From contig NC_081413.1 in NCBI RefSeq assembly GCF_030272615.1, positions 101,034,239 through 101,098,238 on the forward strand: DNA of 64,000 bases, in the 5' to 3' direction. This stretch comes from Cryptomeria japonica (lineage: Eukaryota > Streptophyta > Pinopsida > Cupressales > Cupressaceae). The position numbers and the translations under genes are program-made. The notes under the pieces are model-generated. The model worked only from the letters and a program-made list of their open reading frames with translations. It had not been told where the DNA came from and searched no databases. The first letter of the stretch is position 1; each line of letters starts with the position of its first letter. Below are positions 10,669-20,768 of this stretch, piece by piece.

Positions 10669-13050
10669 TCTTGTCCCTTTGCATTTAACATTTTTGTTGC
10701 AGATTTTGCATTTTTGAAGTTGCAGATCGGACGATTTCAACGACATTTTAGGTTTTTTCCGCGTCTGCGAGTGTTCGGATCGCGTTTTTGTATTTCAGAG
10801 GCGTCTGCAATATCTTGGATCGCGTCTGTGTTTCTGTCATTTTCTATTTTTGCAGGTTTCCGAAAGACGCGTCTGTGATTCCGAATCGCGTCTGCGCATC
10901 ATCTTATCACGTCTGTGATTCTGAATCACGTCTGCGCATCATCTTATCACGTCTGTAGCTGAAAGAAGCGTCTGTGTTCTGTGGCAGCGTCTGTGAACTA
11001 CAGAACCGCGTCTGTGTCAGACAGACGCGTCTGTGTCTGGTATAACAGCGTCTGTGCATTCTATTTTGCAAATTTTTCAAGTTTTTCGATTCGGGTTTTC
11101 GGATTTTGTACTTAGGGTTTCAGATCTGGTTTATTTTTGGCTAACCTTTGCAGATCTAGCTAACCTGATTTGTGCAGCTTGCTTTGGAGACAAATGCGTT
11201 TTTGTTGAAGGCCCCTTTTCACAAAGTCTTTTTGGGTTTTCTAAAAATTTACCTAACTTGTGTGCTTGCAGGAAGGGGTTATCATTTGAAACAACCCAAA
11301 CTACTAACAATTTTGTTGCAGGGCCTTAGCTAGGGTTTTGTAATTTTTATTGTGTGCCTTGTTTCATAGCTTAGCAAACACTTCAATTGGTGCACTAAAA
11401 TTGAATCATTGTCTTTTGTGTCTTGAGCAATAGGCTCTTTTTGTTTACTCTTTAGAGGGCCTGTCTTCCCGTGTGGTCATTAGGACTACTAGTGAGAAGA
11501 GAACGACCCAAGTGGTAGCGAGGAAAACCCACCTCATCCAAACCACTATAATCAAATGTATTCATGGTGAAAACTATGAATAACGTGTGTTGATTAGTTC
11601 ATACCGACACTATGTCTCCCCATAAACCCGTTTGATCAAATTTATTTGATCATTTGTAGGGCGTAACCCCTACCGGCTGGGAGCCTTCTGTATTTACAGA
11701 GCTGAAAGTGCCGCATGTATGGCCACACGAGCGGATGCCCTTACTAGCACCATTTTGTTTTAGAGGCCCAAATCCTTCTAGTTGTTGGGGCAGGAGGTCG
11801 GACCTCTGGTAGCGGCCCACACACATACGGTTCTTAGTAGAGATACAAAGTTCGCCATGGAGAGTTTTCATGGGGACTGATGCTTGGCTGACCCGAGAAG
11901 TGAGTGCCGAGGGTGGAGCCAGTGAGGTCAAGCATCTAAGTATCCGCTCTGAATAGCGTAGCCTCGGGGGTAAAACCCCATGTGGGATCAACAACTATTG
12001 TCTTGGCTAGCCATAAGAATTGTGCTTGACTTATGATAAACATTCAAACACTCAAAGACAAAACAGCAAAACATTGTGTCTTTTGTGTCTTCAAGTGTAT
12101 GCAAAAACTTTTTACATCAAACAACACACTTTCTTGGAGTCATTTTGGAGTCTAAACACTAGCAAACATTGAGTCATCAGCACTGTGTCCTCTTGTCACG
12201 AAAAACAGTCGAACAATCAGATTTGGTCACAACAAAACAACTTCACAGATAGGAAAGATTGCACGAAGGTTACAGAAATGCGTCTGTGTCTGTTCAAACC
12301 ACGTCTGTGTCAGATAAACGCGTCTGTGAAGTACAGAATAGCGTCTGTGTTTTTATCTGCGTCTGTGTCGAACAGAGACACGTCTGTGTCTGGGAATCGC
12401 GTCTGTGAAGTATACAGGCGCGTCTGTGTCCACAATTGCAAAAAATTGTTACAGTCCCGGCAAACATCAACAGGAAAATCTCAGAATCACGTCTGCGTTA
12501 AACAGAGTAGCATCTGTGTCTTAAAACCGCGTCTGTGAAGTATACAAAGGCGTCTGTGTCAGGATTTGAAAATTTTAACAGTCAAACAAACAAAAGAAAT
12601 CAGTTTCGGCATACTTGAGCTTCCTAGGTTGTCTCTTCAGATTTCATCTAGCCTTCAACCTGTCTTTGGGTCTCACATAGTCCATCATTGCTTCACATCT
12701 CATTTTACATTCATACTTGTCTAAACTTGAGTCAAAAGGTCACTTGCTTGTCCTCATCATACTTTGTCAACACACTACATACAACAACACTTTGCTAAGT
12801 GGTCCCTCATCAAGGTTTCTTACCTTTGGGTCTCATTTGGTCTTACTTAGAGTCAAGGTCAGCTTACCTCATCAAGAGAAACTATCCTCTCTTTGGAAGT
12901 CACACCTACTCTACTACTTACATACTTGGTCTTATACTTTGGACATTGTAAGTACACCTCAAGATTCATTTACACTCCATACAACTCTTGGTCTTCCATA
13001 CTCTTGTCATTTTCCGTCTAGTCTCTCACATATTGCCAAACACCTAGTTC
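10669..13050 (+). other. Element C 5' leader with two GCGTCTGTG repeat clusters
   Basis: A 2.4-kb untranslated leader lies between the primer-binding site and gag. About 13 copies of a 9-base motif of the form [AG]CGTCTG[TC]G lie at 10759-11056 and about 12 more at 12279-12561, spaced roughly 20 bp apart. One pair forms a perfect 9-bp hairpin at 11007-11029. Between the clusters sits a block (about 11455-12000) conserved in D, with a hairpin at 11633-11652 and an antisense ORF at 11650-11994. I see no sense-strand gene. The motif clusters are not visible at the matching place in D. Confidence 0.8.
11650..11994 (-). CDS. Conserved antisense ORF in the C leader, unknown product
   Basis: A 114-codon ORF runs against the direction of C. 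Element D has a colinear 115-codon ORF at 58926-59273, also antisense, and most residues match; shared stretches include LAPPSALTSR, CISTKNRMCVG and CGHTCGTFSSVN. It is rich in Cys, Ser and Arg and I recognise no domain. Two diverged elements keep the frame open, but the block could instead be conserved as nucleic acid, for example a packaging or dimerisation structure; it contains GAGGTCGGACCTC, a near-palindrome. Whether it is translated is unknown. Confidence 0.45.
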   Translation of the reverse strand: MLIPHGVLPPRLRYSERILRCLTSLAPPSALTSRVSQASVPMKTLHGELCISTKNRMCVGRYQRSDLLPQQLEGFGPLKQNGASKGIRSCGHTCGTFSSVNTEGSQPVGVTPYK

Positions 13051-14715
13051 ATGGTTGAAACCCGTCTTCAAAAATCTAGGAGAATAGTCAAAGAAGCTCA
13101 AGAATCCGTAAACATGAGTTCTTATGAGTATGACAATGATGTCTTCTAAAATCCTGAGCACACTACATTACCAGACATGAATGTTTATAGACACAATCCA
13201 AATGTGGAAAGCGCAAACGCTATAAACAACAATGCTACACACAATGACAATGTTGACAATTCTTCAATACTATCAGCAGACATACAAGAATCTATAATGG
13301 ATCCTCAATTCAATAGATTGGTTGAAGAGATAATGAGGAGAGATCGTCAATATTTCCTAAACATGATGGCACAAAGTGGAGCTAAAATACCACATGATTT
13401 TGACTTATCTCAACTTATGGAAAGTAGACCTTCACAACAAACTCAACCTAATAGTGGAGGACCAAATAATATGATGCCAGAGTCACCATCAGTTTTGCTT
13501 CAGAAACCAGCAATCCCACATACACAAGCTCAAATGCATGATACTTACACTCAAAGACCATCATGGAGGCCTTATGCTCAAACACATGCTCAAGATATGG
13601 GTCAACCAAGACAAATGGATACTCAAGGACTTCCTCAAAATTTTGACACAAGGAGACCTCATGCCAAAATTGGGGGCAACATAATGGAAAATGAAAGGCC
13701 TATTGAATATGGTTTATATACACAAAATAGATATGGGGTCCCTCAACAAGAAGTTATGCCAAGTGCTCCATACATGTCGCAACAATATAGACCTCCATAT
13801 GGACATGTTTACGATCAGTATCATCCATACATGCAACAAGCTCCTCCTCAAATGGGTGTTTCAAACATGGGGTATGCTACAAGAAATCAATCTCCTCCCA
13901 AAAATAATTTGGAGCAACAAATTAGAGATCTACAAAAGAAAGTGGAAGACATGGGCACATCAAAACCCACATATACTATGAGAGATATATGCCCTTATCC
14001 ATTTGATAAGAGCATTCCAATGCCTTTGTTTCCTCCGCACTTTGTAACACCAAAATTCGACAAATATAGAGGGAGAGGAGACCCCAAGGCACACATAAGA
14101 CAATTCTTCACAGCTTGCATTGAGGTAGCGGCAGAAGAAACATACTTGATGAGGTTGTTCCCACAGAGCTTAGGAGATCAAGCTATGGAATGGTTTTCTC
14201 AATTACCTCCCGGTATTAAGTCATGGGGCGACTTGGCAGAAGCATTCATTCAGCATTTTTCTTACAACATTGAAATAGATGTCTCAGTTACTACCTTGTG
14301 CAATACAAAACAAAAAGAAGGAGAATCTTTCGCGTCATTTTTACAAAGATGGAGAAACCTAGCTAGCAGATGCTCTTGTGAGATCCCGCAAAAACAAATG
14401 GTGGAGATGTTCACACAAAATGTTAACAAGGCTATTGGCTATGATCTCAGGAAAGCTTGTTTGTCCACATTCAAGGATGTCATTGAAAAGGGCCTAGCAA
14501 CAGAAAAGGTCTTAATTGAACAAGGAGTTATCAAGCTATTCAAAGAAAACAAAGAGGACTTCAAAGGAAAGGACAAACCAAAATTTTGGAACAAGAACAA
14601 GAACACGGTTAATGATGGTGTTGTTGATGCCAACACAGTAAGACCAAAGTTCGTCTTTTTTGGATCAAGTTCTACCGACAATCAAGTGAACAATCAAACG
14701 GCTGCTAAACCATGA
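13051..14715 (+). pseudogene. Element C gag
   Basis: Comparison with D (gag starting at 58201) places the original ATG at 13051, but TAA at 13147-13149 interrupts it; the longest open stretch starts at the ATG at 13177. The central part is rich in Gln, Pro, Met and Tyr. The gag core shows FDKYRGRGDPKAHIRQFF, DQAMEWFSQLPPG and WGDLAEAFIQHF. TGA at 14713-14715 ends this piece, while D has an arginine codon at the matching place and the frame continues on both sides. The product would assemble the particle and bind genomic RNA. As it stands the polyprotein cannot be made without readthrough. Confidence 0.9.
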
Positions 14716-14730
14716 AGGAAGTACACTCCA

Positions 14731-17700
14731 TTGGGAGAACCACTTGAATCAGTATTCAAAAAGCTTGTAGCAAACAAAGTGATCACAGTCCCAGATTTTC
14801 CTCCATATGAACCAAAGGTCAAACCAAATTGGTGGAATGATGATGAATTTTGTGAGTTTCATAAGAGCAAGGGTCACAAGACAAGTAATTGCCATCGATT
14901 GAAAAACATTGTACAAGATCTCATTGACAGAGGAGATATTGAGATTGAGGGACATTCATCTAATCAAGAGCATGAGGTGTTTAAGGAACCATTCCCAAAA
15001 CATGACAAGGGAAAAGGCAAAGTCACAGATGATCAAGCCAATTACACCAGAACATCTTACAATTATGATTCCACTATTAATCACATCTCAATGGACAATC
15101 ATATTTCTACCATTACTATCAAAAATAAAAATCCTGAGAATTCTTCTCCAAGGCCCAAAATTGTCCTAAAAGGTGTGGGATCTTCGTCCACATCTACCTC
15201 TGAATGTCATGTTACAACCCGTCGAGGTAAGATCACATTGCCAGGTACCTCTACTAAGAATACCAATCTTCCGTCAACTAAGCCTGAGTACGACCTTGTA
15301 GAGCAATTAGGGAAAACACCCGCACTCATCTCTATTCTTGAGCTCTTACGTATATCTCCTGCACATAAAGCTGTCCTTGACAAAACCTTGAGAGATACTG
15401 TTGTCCCTACTGATCTAAACGTGGACCAGTTTCAAGCCATGGTGGGATATTTATCCGTTCCACACTCCCTCACATTCACAGAAGCCGATGACGCCTCCAT
15501 AAGTCAGCCTCATAATGCACCTCTACATATTGAAGCCTTCATACATAAACACCGAATAAAGCAAGTCCTGATAGATGGAGGAGCAAGTCTTAATATTTGT
15601 ACATTGAGCACCATCAGACAATTGGGATATTCTGACAAAGCTGTAAATTCTACAAACCAAATCACTATTAAGGCTTATGATGATGAAGAGCGTTCGTCCA
15701 AGGGTACGGTCATCTTACCACTAAGAATAGGGCCAGTCACAAAGGATGTGGTTTGTCAAGTCCTGGATCTAGACCTTACGTATAACATATTGCTAGGACG
15801 TCCGTGGATTCATGAAATGAGGGCAGTCCCATCAACATATCATCAGTGCATTAAGTTTCCTCATAATGGAGTCGAGGTAACGGTCAATGGTGATCCAAAT
15901 CCATTCATATATTGCAATAACTTGAGATCACATACTGAGACTATCATTCCCAGCAATCGTGAAGCTACTCCTTCTTCAGCATATATTGATCCTGAGTCAT
16001 TAAAGCCCTCGACATCCAAACAAGGTGAACTTAGAGCCAAGTTTCAAGACAAAGGCATGGGAGAATATACTCTGAATCAAACAATGTTCTTACGACAAGT
16101 CATGACCTCTCCCAAGGAATATGGGAGGCCACATCCTAATAAGCAAATCTCCATCATGCTACTCAAATGGGATCCTACCGTCTTTCAAAAATGGGGCGAA
16201 CTAGAGGAAGAAAATTTATATAAAATGCTATATAAGGACGCTAAAGAGGATACACATGATCAAATTATAATACCCTGTGAGAACTATGGCAAAGGTTTCA
16301 AAATTCTACAAAGATTTGGGTATGATGGAAAAAGCCCTCTCGGACTACGCAAAGAAGGTGTCATGGAGCCTTTACAACCTGAGCTAACTACAAGAAGGGA
16401 ACGCTCCAAGGGGCTTGGTTTTCTAAATCCCAAGATTCACAATAAAAGAACAAAACAGATATGGCGAGTCAAAGTGGCTGAAGTTCAACAAGAAGATGAC
16501 TATTCTACAGATTCCAACGAATGGGAATGGGGTTCAGACAAATCCTCCAGCGACTATGAGCTCAACGAGACATTTAGAGAGCTAGAGGAACCTACAGAGG
16601 AGGAGGAGTTTTACAAGAAATTCAGAGTTGGTCAAGAACCGACCCATAAGGATCCCGCACAAGCTTCGTTTCAAGGCCCTAGGTCAAGATCACATAGGAT
16701 GAGGACACCTATCCCTGAGGGTGCTACTAGTGATGATAATTTGGACTCACTCACGATCGAAACTGATGAGGAGAGTGCCATTGACGACCTCGATGACTAT
16801 CTTGACATACCTGAATATAACCACATCTTCACTATTAGCCTTGCGAACTTTGAAAACACTAAAGACCTTCCCCTTGTTCACCCCCAACTCATTGACTGGG
16901 ATCAGGATGGACCAGCACAGCTTGATACATTTCAAAATGACGAAGCTATAGTCGATTATCTTGGCATTCGCGATGATCTTCCTCTTGGAGACCATAAAGC
17001 AGGATACGCCATAGAGCTTAATAACATGGCATACTTTGGTGAGGGTGTCGGGCCTTCTAGTCGCAAAAATGTGAAAATAAAAACAAAACAAGGGTCTTAT
17101 GGCGAAAACCACACTGTGGCGCTATCTGACTCTAAAAAAGTAAAAAGAAAGGACGTATCTGAGGGTGAAAACCTCTCTGAGGCGCCCGAAGATGGAAGGC
17201 TTGACATTCTCCCAGCATCATATGAGGAAAAATCATCCATGTTGGTAGAGGAGACTATAAAGACAAACATTGGTACAACAGAGGTTCCACATAACATATT
17301 TTTGGCTCAATCATTGACAGAGGCCGAGAAAGCAAGGTTCATAAGCTTCTTTAAGGAACGACAAGTCAACTTCGCATGGTCTTATGCTGATATGCCTGGA
17401 CTAGACCCCGATTTAGTAATGCATCATTTAACAGTCAAACCGGGGGCAAAACCAGTAAAACAGAAATTGAGGAAAATGCATCCACAAGTGGCATTATTAG
17501 TCAAGGCAGAGCTGGAGAAATTACTGGATGTCGGATTCATACGCCCAATTGATTATCCTGAATGGATTTCCAACTTAGTACCTGTTAGCAAACTAGATCG
17601 CAGCATCCGAATATGTACAGACTTCAGGGATATCAACAAGGCTTGTCCGAAGGATGATTTCCCATTACCAAACATTGATTTAATTGTTGATCTCACAGCA

Positions 17701-19080
17701 GGCCATGAGATGTTATCTTTAATGGACGGATTCTCAGGATATAATCAGATCAGGATTGCACCTGAAGATCAACATAAAACATCATTTACTTGTCCATGGG
17801 GAACCTTCTGCTGGAATGTCATGCCCTTTGGGCTGAAAAATGCAGGTGCCACGTATCAACGAGCTATGACTACTATCTTCCATGATCTCATGCATGTAAC
17901 GGTGGAAGATTATGTTGACGACCTTTTGGTTAAATCAATAGACAGAAATACACACTTGGACATACTTTCAGTTGCTTTTGATAGGCTGGAAAAATACAAG
18001 GTAAGATTAAACCCAAAGAAATGTGTCTTTGGAGTAACCTCCGGGAAGCTCCTAGGATTCATTGTGTCTAAAAGAGGAATAGAAGCTGATCCAGCAAAAG
18101 TCAAGGCTATCTTGGACATGCCGCCACCCAAGAATATCAGTCAACTTCGGTCTTTACAAGGGAGACTCCAGTCCATACGAAGATTCATAGCACAACTTGC
18201 AGATAAGTGCAATCCTTTCCAGCACCTGCTACACAAAAACATCAAGTTCAAATGGGATGAGAACTGTCAACAGGCTTTTCAGGCACTCAAAGACTATCTT
18301 TTGAACCCGCCAGTTTTGATGCCACCAATTCCGGATCAACCATTGCTACTTTACATATCAGCTACTCCAACAGCACTAGGGGCACTCCTAGCACAGCAAA
18401 TACCTGACGGCAAGGAAAAAGCAGTTTACTATATCAGTCGCACATTGGTGGGATATGAGCTGAACTACACATCAATTGAGCGTGCATGTCTCACTGTGGT
18501 CTTTGCTTCACAAAAATTACGACATTATATGCTCACTCACAAGACTAAGTTGATTGCCAAAATTGATCCACTAAAATATCTTCTCAACAAAGCTACACTT
18601 ACTGGGCGACTGGCCAAGTGGGTAATGATTTTGAGTGAATTCAACATTGAATACGTGGACAGAAAGGCCATAAAAGGACAAGCCATCGCAGATCAACTGG
18701 CAGATGCTCCCATGATAGATGATGTTCCTCTACAGTCAGAATTTCCAGATGAGTCCATTCTAACAATATCACCTGCAAAGCCATGGCAACTATACTTTGA
18801 TGGCTCATACACACAGCATGGGGCAGGAGCGGGTATACTCTTTATAACTCCCCAAGGCGATTCTATACCAAAGTCATACCGCTTATCATTTCCTTGCACC
18901 AACAATATAGCGGAATATGAGGCATTAACAACTGGGCTAAGAATTGCAGTTCAGTGGAAGATCCAACAACTTCGTGTTTTTGGGGATTCTCAACTTGTCA
19001 TCCGTCAAGCAACTGATGATTATCAAACAAAAGATGAAAAGCTAATGCCTTACAAACAACTGGTAGATGATCTGAAATAG
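14731..19080 (+). CDS. Element C polyprotein: gag end, protease, G-patch, RT, two RNase H domains
   Basis: A 1449-codon open stretch in the same frame as gag. In order: a CHHC knuckle CEFHKSKGHKTSNC (about residue 42); a retropepsin with VLIDGGAS (about 279) and ILLGRPWIHEM; a G-patch-like region with GYDGKSPLGLRKEG (about 530); an RT with IRPIDYPEWISNLVPV, ICTDFRDIN and the active-site motif YVDD (about 1061); a first RNase H with ISATPTALGALL and LRHYML; and a second, archaeal-type RNase H with YFDGSY (about 1355), AEYEAL and GDSQLV. Dual RNase H is the hallmark of the Tat lineage. TAG at 19078-19080 cuts the second RNase H before its last acidic residue (NRAADAMA follows in frame). The RT looks intact. 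The frame joins gag upstream and integrase downstream through single stops. Confidence 0.92.
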   Translation: MGEPLESVFKKLVANKVITVPDFPPYEPKVKPNWWNDDEFCEFHKSKGHKTSNCHRLKNIVQDLIDRGDIEIEGHSSNQEHEVFKEPFPKHDKGKGKVTDDQANYTRTSYNYDSTINHISMDNHISTITIKNKNPENSSPRPKIVLKGVGSSSTSTSECHVTTRRGKITLPGTSTKNTNLPSTKPEYDLVEQLGKTPALISILELLRISPAHKAVLDKTLRDTVVPTDLNVDQFQAMVGYLSVPHSLTFTEADDASISQPHNAPLHIEAFIHKHRIKQVLIDGGASLNICTLSTIRQLGYSDKAVNSTNQITIKAYDDEERSSKGTVILPLRIGPVTKDVVCQVLDLDLTYNILLGRPWIHEMRAVPSTYHQCIKFPHNGVEVTVNGDPNPFIYCNNLRSHTETIIPSNREATPSSAYIDPESLKPSTSKQGELRAKFQDKGMGEYTLNQTMFLRQVMTSPKEYGRPHPNKQISIMLLKWDPTVFQKWGELEEENLYKMLYKDAKEDTHDQIIIPCENYGKGFKILQRFGYDGKSPLGLRKEGVMEPLQPELTTRRERSKGLGFLNPKIHNKRTKQIWRVKVAEVQQEDDYSTDSNEWEWGSDKSSSDYELNETFRELEEPTEEEEFYKKFRVGQEPTHKDPAQASFQGPRSRSHRMRTPIPEGATSDDNLDSLTIETDEESAIDDLDDYLDIPEYNHIFTISLANFENTKDLPLVHPQLIDWDQDGPAQLDTFQNDEAIVDYLGIRDDLPLGDHKAGYAIELNNMAYFGEGVGPSSRKNVKIKTKQGSYGENHTVALSDSKKVKRKDVSEGENLSEAPEDGRLDILPASYEEKSSMLVEETIKTNIGTTEVPHNIFLAQSLTEAEKARFISFFKERQVNFAWSYADMPGLDPDLVMHHLTVKPGAKPVKQKLRKMHPQVALLVKAELEKLLDVGFIRPIDYPEWISNLVPVSKLDRSIRICTDFRDINKACPKDDFPLPNIDLIVDLTAGHEMLSLMDGFSGYNQIRIAPEDQHKTSFTCPWGTFCWNVMPFGLKNAGATYQRAMTTIFHDLMHVTVEDYVDDLLVKSIDRNTHLDILSVAFDRLEKYKVRLNPKKCVFGVTSGKLLGFIVSKRGIEADPAKVKAILDMPPPKNISQLRSLQGRLQSIRRFIAQLADKCNPFQHLLHKNIKFKWDENCQQAFQALKDYLLNPPVLMPPIPDQPLLLYISATPTALGALLAQQIPDGKEKAVYYISRTLVGYELNYTSIERACLTVVFASQKLRHYMLTHKTKLIAKIDPLKYLLNKATLTGRLAKWVMILSEFNIEYVDRKAIKGQAIADQLADAPMIDDVPLQSEFPDESILTISPAKPWQLYFDGSYTQHGAGAGILFITPQGDSIPKSYRLSFPCTNNIAEYEALTTGLRIAVQWKIQQLRVFGDSQLVIRQATDDYQTKDEKLMPYKQLVDDLK

Positions 19081-19947
19081 CACTTTGCAAAGATAGAGTT
19101 TGAGCAGATACCAAGAGAACAGAATCGTGCTGCCGATGCCATGGCTACAATTGCTTCGCTCATTGATCTGCCGCAAAATGAGACTCGCTATGAGTTCCTG
19201 GTTGACAACCTGCTGATTCCGTCATATGAGATCACTCCTACGGAAATGATATGTGTTGTTGGTCCTGAATCCCAGTTATATGGTTCCATATTCATATACC
19301 TTCGCGATAATATCTTACCTCCCGATCTATCAAACAAACAATGCCACACTTTCATTCGCCAATCCTCCCGATACGTTATCCTAGCTGATATCCTATATCG
19401 ACGAGGTCTAGATGGCACCCTTCTTAGATGTTTAGAGAGTGACGAAGCTCAGATTGTGTTACGAGAAGTGCACGAAGGGATATGTGGTCCGCATACTAGT
19501 GGTCCTACCTTGGCCAAGAAACTCATCAGGACTGGATACTACTGGCCTACTATGGAAAAAGATGCATATCAGTTTGTCAAGAAGTGTAAGCAGTGTCAAA
19601 TTCATGGAGACCTTATACATGCACCAGCACAAGAACTACAGCCACTTGCATCTCCTTGGCCCTTTTGTCAGTGGGGACTCGATCTCATAGGCAAGATTCA
19701 CCCTCCTTCTTCCAATGGACATAAATTCATTATCACAGCCACAGAGTATTTCACAAAGTGGATTGAAGCTGTGCCTCTCACACAAGTTACTGGGAAACAA
19801 ATCGCTACTTTCATCCTAAACTACATCATTTGCCGATACGGGATTCCTACTTCCATTATCACCGATAACGGGCGTCCTTTCAAGAACCAGGATGTTCGTG
19901 AACTCTGTGAGCGCTTCCATATCTCTCACCGTTTCTCCACACCATAG
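19081..19947 (+). pseudogene. Element C end of RNase H and integrase N-terminal and core
   Basis: Same frame as the preceding ORF after the TAG at 19078; the open piece starts with an ATG at 19141. It begins with the end of the second RNase H (QNRAADAMATIASL). The integrase zinc-binding HHCC region has HEGICGPH and CKQC. The first two catalytic aspartates lie in GLDLIGK and ITDNGRPF. TAG at 19945-19947 precedes YPQGNGQAEASNK, so the catalytic glutamate lies beyond the stop. Integrase would insert the cDNA into the host genome; this copy cannot make it as one chain. Confidence 0.9.
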
Positions 19948-20532
19948 TACCCCCAAGGTAATGGCCAAGCTGAGGCGTCTAACAAAACAATTCTCAAAAT
20001 ACTTAAAAAGATAGTCGACGATGCTGGCCGTAACTGGCATGTCCAACTCAATCCCGCACTTTGGGCCTATCATACCAGTGTCCGCACACCTACAGGAGCT
20101 ACACCCTACTCACTTGTCTACGGCGCTGAAGCCATCTTGCCTATTGAGGTCGAGCTACCTTCTTTACGGGTCTCCTTGAGAAACATAATCAACGATGAAG
20201 ACTATAGGGTCTCTCGCTTACAAGAACTAGAACTGCTGGAGGAACGACGACACACTGCTTTTAATCATCTCAAGGCTTACCAAAAACGAATGAGTCGCAG
20301 TTACAATCACAAGGTCAAGCCTCGCACATTTGAGGTAGGTGACTTAGTCCTCAGAGAGAACCCCAAAAATCAGCAAGACAGAGATAAGAAGGGCAAGTTC
20401 GAACCAAACTGGCTTGGTCCTTACATCATCACAGCAGCATATGGATCTGGGGCATATCAGCTCTCTACTACAGAAGGTGAACCTTTGGAGGATCCTATCA
20501 ACAGCATGCACCTTCGCAGGTTCTACACATAG
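19948..20532 (+). pseudogene. Element C integrase C-terminal part
   Basis: Frame-consistent continuation after the TAG at 19945. It carries the third catalytic residue (E of GQAEASNK), then YGAEAILPIEVELPS, and a GPY-type C-terminal region with FEVGDLVLRENPKN and NWLGPYIITAAYGSGAYQL. The stop at 20530-20532 ends pol. There is no chromodomain, as expected for Tat elements. D retains only the last part of this region (54077-54313). Confidence 0.9.
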
Positions 20533-20621
20533 CTCTTCTGAATATCCTAATTTAAAAATACAAAAAAATCAAAAACATTGCAAAAATACAAAAAAATTAT
20601 AAAACAAAAAAATCATCACTT

Positions 20622-20768
20622 GGTGAAAACCTGGCAAACAGGCGCCTTGTGACAACAAAAAAATTGAAAAATCGAAAAAAGTAAAGACAAATAATTTCGT
20701 CCAACGGTGAAAACCACTTCGGTGGCGCCCTGGGCAAGTACCATGGTGAAAACTGGGTCACCAGCGCC
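20622..20768 (+). repeat. Three tandem GGTG-AAAA hairpin units after integrase (C)
   Basis: Three units share one layout: GGTG, then AAAA, a 4-bp stem, a 4-5 nt loop, the stem complement, then CGCC. Stems and loops are CCTG/CAGG with GCAAA (20622-20646), CCAC/GTGG with TTCG (20706-20729), and CTGG/CCAG with GTCA (20745-20768). GGTG and CGCC can also pair, allowing one G-T. D has all three units, in the same order along the element, at 53854-53988. Probably an RNA structure in the 3' untranslated region; role unknown. Confidence 0.8.

Noticed and set aside
13448-13651. Antisense ORF inside C gag.
   Set aside because: It is a shadow of the gag coding frame; D does not show independent conservation.
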